Assembly (NCBI GenBank): GCA_900444965.1
Contig: UFRQ01000003.1
Span: 2,170,001-2,234,000, forward strand
Origin: [Actinobacillus] rossii
GTDB taxonomy: Bacteria; Pseudomonadota; Gammaproteobacteria; Enterobacterales; Pasteurellaceae
Reading direction: 5' to 3'
Length of the DNA stretch: 64,000 nt
The notes under the pieces were generated by a model, which worked only from the letters and a program-made list of their open reading frames with translations, had not been told where the DNA came from and did no database searches. This document shows, one piece after another, positions 57,481 to 64,000 of the stretch. The stretch's first letter is position 1. Each line of letters begins with the position of its first letter. The translations under genes and the position numbers were made by a program.

Positions 57481-58202
57481 TTTGTTCCCCTGACACATTC
57501 AAATAAGCGATAAAATGCCAATAAATCCGTTCCTGCGACAACTTTAAAAGGCAAAAGTAAATAATACAACCAACTGTTAGCCATTAAAAACTGTCGGGAT
57601 TTTGTCCAAACTCGAGTTTCACATGTTTTCTCCAAGGTTCGGATCGTTGAAAGAATATCTTTATCTGTCAAATCTTTTGTACGACACAAGCTGTGCATAA
57701 AAACCAAAATATCGCGCATTTTTTTCCAAGTTAAATCACGGGTATGGGCATGATTTTCAAAATCAATAAATCTAACTATCCCATTATCCCAAGCAATATC
57801 ACGAATTGCTGGTCGACCATGAACTAGATCCATTTTATGCAAATTCGTCAGCGCAATAACAACGTCTTGCAAAATTTGTTGTTTTTCCACCGCACTTTTT
57901 ATGGGCAACAAATGATTTAATGTTTCTCCAGCATCTTCCAAAACAAAATAATGATCTGTTGCGACCAATAAACGTGGTACAGGTGCCCGTTTGTTTTCTA
58001 AATATAATAAAGTCCGTAGTTCGTCTTGAAACAACTGCTTGGGGCGAGCCTTTAACAAACGCTCAATACCCCTGGGATGTTCTGGCTGTTTTAACCAATA
58101 TTTGTTTCCTTTATATTCAAAACAATGAACCCGTTCCCCTTTTTGTTGTCGATAGATTAGTTCGACATAATCCGCAAATTCGCGATTTGCATCAATTAAC
58201 AT
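57477..58202 (-). CDS. Protein-kinase-like protein (LPS kinase/WaaP-InaA type)
   Basis: A 241-residue protein with a protein-kinase-like fold. An ATP-binding lysine is likely in KYWLKQPEH, and the catalytic loop is DLVHGRPAIRDIAWDN with the following metal-binding IDFEN near residue 162. This matches Kdo/heptose kinases and InaA-like proteins rather than serine/threonine kinases. Its end overlaps the start of the small lipoprotein gene by 4 bp, so they form an operon. A sugar-kinase role in lipooligosaccharide is plausible but unproven. Confidence 0.6.
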   Translation of the reverse strand: MLIDANREFADYVELIYRQQKGERVHCFEYKGNKYWLKQPEHPRGIERLLKARPKQLFQDELRTLLYLENKRAPVPRLLVATDHYFVLEDAGETLNHLLPIKSAVEKQQILQDVVIALTNLHKMDLVHGRPAIRDIAWDNGIVRFIDFENHAHTRDLTWKKMRDILVFMHSLCRTKDLTDKDILSTIRTLEKTCETRVWTKSRQFLMANSWLYYLLLPFKVVAGTDLLAFYRLFECVRGTK

Positions 58203-58319
58203 AAAAATCTCCGAGATAGGAGCTATTTAGGTTTAAATAATCGTCATTGCTTAAATCTAAATGGCTCAATGTTGACATATCTTAACGTAAGTTAAGGACT
58301 AAAAATAGGAATAAATCCA

Positions 58320-58883
58320 ATGGTAAAAAATTTACTCAAATCTTTTATATTTTTCATCATCCTTAGTTTAGGCATTATTCAATCTGTTCAAGCCTTTTCT
58401 GTTAGCGAAGATGAAGTAAATAATTATTTAGCCAAGAAAGGCGAAATTGCAGATAAGCTCGGTTTTCCAGGCTTATTTTCTCTTGATTATAAATTAAATA
58501 ATCTCACTACAAGAATTGGTCAAAACAACTCTGAACGAGTAGAAATTAGTGGTGCAATGGATAGTATCCTAGGCATACAAAAACAAGAACTCACAGGGAA
58601 ACTCAATCTAACTATTGATACTATTCCCTATTATGATGCTGAAAAAGGAGCAGTTTATCTACGAGATATTCGTATTTTAAAATGGTCAGGCGAACCACAA
58701 AAATATATGGAAAAATTACAGCCAATTATGCCTTTTATTAACCAAGGCGTTGCCGCGTTAATGATGGCTATGCCTATTTACACATTGGACGAGAGCAAAC
58801 CGCGTGATGCATTGATTAAAAAATTCGCCAAAGGTATTCGTGTCGAACAAGGAAGATTATCTTTAGATGCAGGGGTATTATAA
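58320..58883 (+). CDS. DUF1439 family periplasmic protein (YceB-like)
   Basis: A 187-residue exported protein; the signal peptide ends VQA near residue 25. There is no lipobox cysteine, unlike YceB of E. coli. The mature part resembles DUF1439: FSVSEDEVNNYLAKKGEIADKLGFPGLFSLDYKLNNLT, then a beta-rich central part and GIRVEQGRLSLDAGVL at the end. Function of the family is unknown. The upstream intergenic region is AT-rich. Confidence 0.75.
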   Translation: MVKNLLKSFIFFIILSLGIIQSVQAFSVSEDEVNNYLAKKGEIADKLGFPGLFSLDYKLNNLTTRIGQNNSERVEISGAMDSILGIQKQELTGKLNLTIDTIPYYDAEKGAVYLRDIRILKWSGEPQKYMEKLQPIMPFINQGVAALMMAMPIYTLDESKPRDALIKKFAKGIRVEQGRLSLDAGVL

Positions 58884-59008
58884 GAAATTTGGTATATAAT
58901 ACTCAAAGATTTCACTTAGACAAAAAAGGTATTAAATAACAAACAAAAGTGCGGTGAAAAAATACATCACTTCCCAAAATAACGAAAAATCAAATAGATA
59001 AACAAAGC

Positions 59009-59032
59009 GTGTTAGTATCTATCTACTAACAC
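59009..59032 (-). terminator. Hairpin after bioD
   Basis: GTGTTAGTA (59009-59017) and TACTAACAC (59024-59032), 9-bp stem with 6-nt loop just after bioD on the minus strand. The T tract is short, so efficiency is uncertain. Confidence 0.55.
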
Positions 59033-59040
59033 ACTTAAAT

Positions 59041-59760
59041 TTAATCCAATCCTTTTAAACAACCAATTTCTGTAATGAAACGCCCAACATCTTGCGTTTC
59101 GGGCTTATGAATATAAGGAATTTTCCCAAGCAATGGAGCGTTAATTTTCGCATTTAACGTATCAATTATTTCAGCATAATGGCTTAAGCCAGGATTAACA
59201 CGATTGGCAATCCAGCCTACTAAGGTTAATCCCATTGTTTCAATGACTTTCACAGTTAACAAAGCATGATTAACACAACCTTCTTTTATGCCAACTACCA
59301 GTACAACGGGCATCTTATGCTGCACGACCCAATCACCAAAAGTAATATCTTTATTCATTGGACTCAACCATCCAAAAGATCCTTCGACTAATACATTGTC
59401 GTATGTGGCTTTTAAACAATTTAAATCTGCATCAACTTTCTCTAACTTAATCCGCTCACTTTCTGATGTTAACATCGGTACGGTATGAGAAAAAGTATAG
59501 CTATTAACATCTTGATAACTGACCGTTTCATTCGTAGAGTTCATCAATACCAACACATCATGATTATCTTCTTTTCCATAATCACTTTCGCCGTTATCTA
59601 ATACATCCGTATAAACCGGTTCATCTTGCCCTGTCGCAATAGGTTTATAACCTACAATTTGCTCTCCCGTTTCTTGCAAAGCTTGAATAATAGCACGACT
59701 GGCAATGGTTTTTCCTACGCCAGTATCTGTACCTGTTACAAAAAATATACCCACCGTCAT
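59041..59760 (-). CDS. bioD: Dethiobiotin synthetase (BioD-like)
   Basis: Forms the ureido ring of dethiobiotin from diaminopelargonate, CO2 and ATP. The 239-residue protein has the P-loop GTDTGVGKT near residue 10, KPIATGQD (substrate lysine) and [12 protein letters not shown] (near residue 123). It stands outside any biotin operon, between hemA and a DUF1439 gene. H. influenzae has two bioD copies, so this may be the paralogue; cofactor use cannot be proven. Confidence 0.87.
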   Translation of the reverse strand: MTVGIFFVTGTDTGVGKTIASRAIIQALQETGEQIVGYKPIATGQDEPVYTDVLDNGESDYGKEDNHDVLVLMNSTNETVSYQDVNSYTFSHTVPMLTSESERIKLEKVDADLNCLKATYDNVLVEGSFGWLSPMNKDITFGDWVVQHKMPVVLVVGIKEGCVNHALLTVKVIETMGLTLVGWIANRVNPGLSHYAEIIDTLNAKINAPLLGKIPYIHKPETQDVGRFITEIGCLKGLD

Positions 59761-59863
59761 CTCCTATGCTGAAATCTACTCATTTTTCAGTAGATTCGTG
59801 TAGGGACAATTTTATGGGATTCTAAGAAATGAAATATTGAGATAGCACAAGTTTTTGTCAACT

Positions 59864-61171
59864 TTATGTATTTTTTGATTTAATTGACGTAGAAAAATGA
59901 CGCAAACCTTTTGAATCACCTTGTTTTGCCATTGCTTGCATTGCCTGAGTCGGAGCATGAAGTAATTTATTCGTCAGTTTTAAACTCAGTTCTTGTAAAA
60001 TTTTATCCGCACTTTCACCTTGATGTAAGGCATTTAACGCTTTTTCTAATAAATCTTGGCGAATTTCCTCCGCACTTTGACGATAATCACGAATTAAACT
60101 TGCTGATTGGCGCAGTTTCAACCACGAAAAAAAGTCCAAACATTCTTCTTCGATAATCTCTTCAGCTTGTGCAGATGCTTTTTCGCGCTCGCTCATATTT
60201 TGTTGAATAATATTATGCAAATCATCTACAGTATAATGATACACGCTATCAAGTTTGTTGACTTTTTCATCTACATCACGCGGAACGGCAATATCTACAA
60301 TCAACATTGGTTTATGACGACGTATTTTTTGTGCCGTTCTCACCATATTTTGCGTCACTAATACATCTGGGCTTCCTGTCGAAGAAATCACAACATCCGC
60401 CTGATTAAGCGCATCTTGAAGTTGCGCTAAACTAAATACGTCTGTTGGTGTATTTGTTTCGAGTTTACAGATTAAATCCTGTGCACGACTTAAAGTGCGG
60501 TTAGCAATAATCAATTTTTTTACACCATGACGTAATAAATGCCGTGCGACTAATTCAATGGTTTCACCCGCCCCAATCAACAACACATTCAGCTCACGTA
60601 AACTTTCAAAAATTTGACGCGCAAGGCTTGTCGCGGCATAAGCAACAGATACCGCGCTTTCGCCAATATGTGTTTCTGTCCGCACGCGTTTTGCCGTGGA
60701 GAAAGTTTTCTGGAAGAGTCGTGATAACTCACTGGATACAGAAGATTGATGAATATTATGATAATAATCTTCACTCATTTGATAGGCTTGCTTTACCTGA
60801 CCAAGAATTTGCGGCTCACCTAAAATAAGCGAATCTAATCCACAAGCTACACGCATCAAATGTTGGGCTGCTTGTTGATTCTGGTGTAAATAAAGACAAG
60901 ATTGTAATTCAAATAGATCAATTTGATGAATTTGTGCAAACCAAACTACACATTCATCATTCCATTGTGCGGATTGTTCAGGGGTAATATTTTTGTTATG
61001 AAGATAAATTTCTGTGCGGTTACAAGTTGATAATACAATAGCACTTTGTCCTAAACCCAACTGATGAATTTGTTGCAAGGCAAGCTGGCGTTTTTCTTCC
61101 GAAAACGCCACTTTTTCGCGCAATCCCACACTTGCAGTTTTATGGTTAATACCTAGAACTAAAATCGTCAT
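59864..61171 (-). CDS. hemA: Glutamyl-tRNA reductase (HemA)
   Basis: First step of the C5 route to heme: reduces glutamyl-tRNA to glutamate-1-semialdehyde. The 435-residue protein has the N-terminal [19 protein letters not shown], the catalytic cysteine in [11 protein letters not shown] near residue 50, the [13 protein letters not shown] motif near 120, the NADPH-binding [16 protein letters not shown] near 195 and a C-terminal dimerisation helix. Length is slightly greater than in E. coli (418). It should matter for a Haemophilus that can make heme. Confidence 0.96.
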   Translation of the reverse strand: MTILVLGINHKTASVGLREKVAFSEEKRQLALQQIHQLGLGQSAIVLSTCNRTEIYLHNKNITPEQSAQWNDECVVWFAQIHQIDLFELQSCLYLHQNQQAAQHLMRVACGLDSLILGEPQILGQVKQAYQMSEDYYHNIHQSSVSSELSRLFQKTFSTAKRVRTETHIGESAVSVAYAATSLARQIFESLRELNVLLIGAGETIELVARHLLRHGVKKLIIANRTLSRAQDLICKLETNTPTDVFSLAQLQDALNQADVVISSTGSPDVLVTQNMVRTAQKIRRHKPMLIVDIAVPRDVDEKVNKLDSVYHYTVDDLHNIIQQNMSEREKASAQAEEIIEEECLDFFSWLKLRQSASLIRDYRQSAEEIRQDLLEKALNALHQGESADKILQELSLKLTNKLLHAPTQAMQAMAKQGDSKGLRHFSTSIKSKNT

Positions 61172-61259
61172 AATAAAAATAGAAATTCAAAATCCTGAAT
61201 ATTCTAATGCAATTCGCGCAGGATGCGCAAATTTGACTTCCCAGTTTATGGATAAATAC

Positions 61260-62822
61260 TTAATTTGAGTTAGTTTTACGGTGTAAATCTTTGCTGTAAA
61301 TCACGCCTGTCGGATTTCGTTTATCAAAGCCGTCAATATCTGGTGCGAAGAAAATAGGTTGCGTATACTGGAATATAGGCAAAAACACACGCTCTCGCTT
61401 GATAATACTTTCAATTTGACGATAAAACGCCAAACGTTCCGATTCATTCTTCACTAACAAACTTTTTTCTAACAGCTGATCGACTTCATCACTCTTAAAA
61501 CCAGTTTTATTATCAGGATGCATTGAATGAAGAAATTGGAAAAATGCTGATGGTTCATTGTAATCTGCACACCACCCTGAACGAATCACTTGAAAATCGC
61601 CTTTCTGGCGTTTTTCTTGCAATTTTTCCCAACTAACCGGCTCTGAAATAACGCGAATCAAATCGGATTGCGACCACGCGCGCATAATTCGATTAGCGAT
61701 ACTCGGGTGAATACCAGTATTATCATAAGTCACCTTCAACTGTAACGGCTTGTTTTCAGAGATTCCAGCCTTTTGTAAGAGTTGTTCAACAAGCGTAGCT
61801 TGCCAAGTAGGATTATCGTCTAACCACATATTGCGCGGTAAAAATTCATTAACTGGCAACATCGTTAAATTTTCACTTTGCACAATATTTTGTGATGAAA
61901 TCATAGAAACCAGTGCAGTTCTGACCGCACTTTGACTTAAATTCGGATCATTAAAATTAAATTCATAAAAATAAGTACAAAGTTGTGGAAAGTGTTGATT
62001 TGCTTGCGCTTGTTGAATAGGATTTATTACCAAATCTAAATCTGTCACATCTTGGCTATCAGATAATTTTTGATAAACAATTTGATCAAACTGCACATTT
62101 TCGCTATTCCAATATTCTGAATTTTTTTCCAAGATTATAAATTTTCCTTGTTGTTCTTCAAAGCGATAAGCACCATTCCCCACAAATTCCTTACGTTTAC
62201 CATATTTCATTGGCAACAAAGCGATATGTGCCAACATATTCGGTAAATAAGGAGTGGGCTTATCTAATTGAATTTCTAGCGTATGTGCATCTAATGCTCT
62301 CACCCCAAGACTATCTATTGGCATTTTATTATCAATTACTGCTTGTGCATTCATTAAATTGATAAAACGCAAGTACTGTTTTAACGGCGCATTTTGTTGC
62401 GTCAAAAACTTCCAACTATGTACAAAATCCCGAGCGGTAACAGGTTCTCCATTCGACCATTTAGCTTCAGGACGAATTTTGAATTGCCACAATTTATTAT
62501 CTTTAGTTTGCCAGCTTTCAGCAACAGCTGGCACAATGTTCCCATGCTCGTCGTAAATCACCAAACCTTCCAACAAATCTCGCAAAAACGCGGCTTTATC
62601 ATCATTATCCAACTCACTCATTGATAATGTCAGATCAGAATAAACACCACGTAACATTTGATTTGTAGTGAATACTTGCTCGGTTTCAATATGAGATGAT
62701 TCCTTAGAAATCATTGTTTTTTTCAATTGATAATGTGCGATTTCATCACAGCCAACAAGATTGAATACACTCATCAAAATAAGCGAAAAACGCACCGCAC
62801 TTTTAGTAGATTTGAATACCAT
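61260..62822 (-). CDS. OppA-family peptide-binding lipoprotein
   Basis: Solute-binding protein of the DppA/OppA family (SBP_bac_5), 520 residues. The start at ATG 62822 gives a lipoprotein signal with lipobox NLVGC. Typical motifs: LLEGLVIYDEHGNIVPAVAESWQTKDN, WSNGEPVTARDFVHSWKFL and, later, FQVIRSGWCADYNEPSAF. No permease or ATPase genes adjoin, so it may work with a remote transporter, as several Haemophilus peptide binders do. Ligand unknown. No strong ribosome-binding site is visible before this ATG. Confidence 0.8.
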   Translation of the reverse strand: MVFKSTKSAVRFSLILMSVFNLVGCDEIAHYQLKKTMISKESSHIETEQVFTTNQMLRGVYSDLTLSMSELDNDDKAAFLRDLLEGLVIYDEHGNIVPAVAESWQTKDNKLWQFKIRPEAKWSNGEPVTARDFVHSWKFLTQQNAPLKQYLRFINLMNAQAVIDNKMPIDSLGVRALDAHTLEIQLDKPTPYLPNMLAHIALLPMKYGKRKEFVGNGAYRFEEQQGKFIILEKNSEYWNSENVQFDQIVYQKLSDSQDVTDLDLVINPIQQAQANQHFPQLCTYFYEFNFNDPNLSQSAVRTALVSMISSQNIVQSENLTMLPVNEFLPRNMWLDDNPTWQATLVEQLLQKAGISENKPLQLKVTYDNTGIHPSIANRIMRAWSQSDLIRVISEPVSWEKLQEKRQKGDFQVIRSGWCADYNEPSAFFQFLHSMHPDNKTGFKSDEVDQLLEKSLLVKNESERLAFYRQIESIIKRERVFLPIFQYTQPIFFAPDIDGFDKRNPTGVIYSKDLHRKTNSN

Positions 62823-62844
62823 GAGATTTCGTAAAATACACAAA

Positions 62845-62872
62845 AAGGCTTCTAGCCGAAACTAAAAGCCTT
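62845..62872 (-). terminator. Terminator between pcp and the OppA-like gene
   Basis: AAGGCTT (62845-62851) and AAGCCTT (62866-62872), 7-bp stem, followed on the minus strand by TTTTTG. It ends the pcp transcript. Confidence 0.7.
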
Positions 62873-62888
62873 ATTAACATAAAAAGAA

Positions 62889-63350
62889 TTAAAGTGCTGA
62901 AACGTTAAGGGTTGAGCCACCAACGATACGCACACGAGCACCTGGTTTTAATGTTGGATCTGTTTTTTGAACGACAACAATTTCATTACCGTCATCTTTC
63001 TTAATAACTAATTCCAATGCATCAACTTGGCTTACTTTTTCTTCTACTTTGCTACCGATCATTGCACCAGCAATCGCACCAACTGCAGAAGCTACAGCAC
63101 GACCTGTACCACCACCAATAGTTGAACCTGCGATACCACCTAATGCACCACCACCAACTGTACCAATTACGCCTTGGTTATCCGCTTGAATTTTTACAGG
63201 GCGTGACGACACAATCGTGCCATAACTAATTGAACGAGCTTCTTTGGATTGATCAGCAGAATACACATCACCGCTAAAAACATCTGTATTTGCACAACCT
63301 GTCATACCAAGGCTTGCGATTAAAGCTAATGCGATCGTTAATTTTTTCAT
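62889..63350 (-). CDS. slyB: Outer membrane lipoprotein Pcp/SlyB
   Basis: A 153-residue lipoprotein of the SlyB/Pcp family (PCP of H. influenzae). Lipobox MTGC is near residue 19. The glycine-rich membrane-inserting part (GVIGTVGGGALGGIAGSTIGGGTG) forms the middle, and the soluble C-terminus is VKKDDGNEIVVVQKTDPTLKPGARVRI-like (VIKKDDGNEIVVVQ...). In E. coli SlyB stabilises outer-membrane proteins under PhoPQ control. ATG is behind a GGAAAC box. Part of the small minus-strand group before the YecM-like gene. Confidence 0.88.
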   Translation of the reverse strand: MKKLTIALALIASLGMTGCANTDVFSGDVYSADQSKEARSISYGTIVSSRPVKIQADNQGVIGTVGGGALGGIAGSTIGGGTGRAVASAVGAIAGAMIGSKVEEKVSQVDALELVIKKDDGNEIVVVQKTDPTLKPGARVRIVGGSTLNVSAL

Positions 63351-63362
63351 TTAAGTTTCCTT

Positions 63363-63956
63363 CTATTTTATTTGCTCCATTAAAACCACTGTTCTAATGG
63401 AATAAGGATGAATTTTTATTACAACATCATTTTGTGATTTATCCACAAAGCTCACAGCAAGAGAGGGATTCGGTAATTGTTCCCCGTCTGCTTTCGGTTC
63501 GCTCACTTTGAGTTTCAAATGTGGCAATTGGTTCAAATTAAATTGCAACTTTATCCGTTCAACCCAATCAACTGTTTGTTCATTCGGCAAAAAGGGCACG
63601 ACAAATTCAATATGTTCCCAACCTTCACGCAGATAAATTTTTGCCTTTGGAAAGGGTAATTCCACTATTGAAACGCTTTGTCCTAAGAAATCTAAAGGTT
63701 CATTCAGTTCAATAAGATAAATTACACGCCCATTTACAATATTATCGGAAAAAATTCTACCGTATTGCGTCAGTGCTGTCAGCCAAATTTCCGCATCTTT
63801 ATAATTATTTACTCTCACCGCTAAATGATCGATTTCAAATTTCGAGATATCCACTTGCATTATCTGAGCTAATTCCGAAATTTTTTGTTCAAAAGACAAA
63901 AAATCAGTATAAAGTGCGGTTGAATTTTGGAATAGTTTATGAAATTTTTGAATCAT
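63363..63956 (-). CDS. YecM-like (VOC superfamily) protein
   Basis: A 197-residue protein similar to E. coli YecM, a vicinal-oxygen-chelate fold protein of unknown role. Motifs: EIDHLAVRVNNYKDAEIWL near residue 42, VIYLIELNEPLDF, and EGWEHIEFVVPFLPNEQ near residue 112, which contains the metal-binding histidine/glutamate pair of the fold. Its start lies close to the right end of the window. It is upstream of slyB by about 12 bp, so the two may share a transcript. Confidence 0.75.
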   Translation of the reverse strand: MIQKFHKLFQNSTALYTDFLSFEQKISELAQIMQVDISKFEIDHLAVRVNNYKDAEIWLTALTQYGRIFSDNIVNGRVIYLIELNEPLDFLGQSVSIVELPFPKAKIYLREGWEHIEFVVPFLPNEQTVDWVERIKLQFNLNQLPHLKLKVSEPKADGEQLPNPSLAVSFVDKSQNDVVIKIHPYSIRTVVLMEQIK

Positions 63957-64000
63957 AGTAATTTAATTTTATATTAAGGGGAAATAATACTGGTGAAATA

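Overview
The window comes from a chromosome of the Pasteurellaceae, closest in gene content and order to Haemophilus sensu lato (H. influenzae / H. parainfluenzae / Aggregatibacter type). Evidence: dozens of copies of the Haemophilus DNA-uptake core AAGTGCGGT, many as inverted pairs acting as terminators; AT-rich coding; Haemophilus-like proteins (ParE, ThiB/P/Q, PdxY, Pcp, HemA); and the metY-rimP-nusA-infB cluster with a restriction-modification locus between infB and rbfA, which from memory is also where H. influenzae carries one. Species cannot be fixed from sequence alone.

Layout. 1-4.2 kb: start of a hydrogenase-4 operon (hyfABC, minus strand) behind a perfect FNR box, with divergent hypC. 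4.3-10 kb: topoisomerase IV genes parE and parC, separated by a copper nitrite reductase gene (nirK/aniA type) and a 385-bp multi-hairpin element. 10-14.4 kb: lipoprotein, tilS, pdxY, accA, DUF1919 protein. 14.5-17.9 kb: TPP riboswitch and thiBPQ thiamine importer. 17.9-25 kb: peroxiredoxin, metC, a broken glycosyltransferase, and metH with unusual base composition. 25-29.2 kb: accessory block with a two-gene DUF262 + HEPN cassette, a RhuM protein, a Fic-family remnant and a DUF72 protein. 29.2-38.3 kb: uppP, a BtuBFCD-like TonB/ABC uptake operon interrupted by a phage BRO-type gene, a frameshifted metF and a glycosyltransferase.

38.4-57.2 kb is the truB-rbfA ... infB-nusA-rimP-tRNA-fMet cluster. 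Between rbfA and infB lies a 12.7-kb defence island: broken hxpB, tyrosine recombinase, hsdR, Fic-family AMPylator, a silent two-TRD hsdS, an expressed hsdS, hsdM and a PD-(D/E)XK/DUF5655 protein. Four near-identical 62-bp repeats in the hsdS region give a substrate for target-specificity shuffling. Two arrays of the palindrome CTTAnnnTAAG with the same 18/23-bp spacing sit in front of fic and in front of hsdR, suggesting that the Fic protein, through its C-terminal winged helix, or another regulator controls both.

57-64 kb: a small lipoprotein with a frameshift, a kinase-like protein, a DUF1439 protein, bioD, hemA, an OppA-type binding lipoprotein, pcp/slyB and a YecM-like protein.

The genes link into a few themes: anaerobic respiration (hyf, nirK), thiamine and probably corrinoid uptake (thiBPQ, btu-like) feeding B12-dependent methionine synthesis (metH, with metF broken), envelope biogenesis, and phage/foreign-DNA defence. 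Several genes carry frameshifts or premature stops (glycosyltransferase, metF, hxpB, lipoprotein, end of hsdM), so either this strain has accumulated pseudogenes or some calls are sequence errors.
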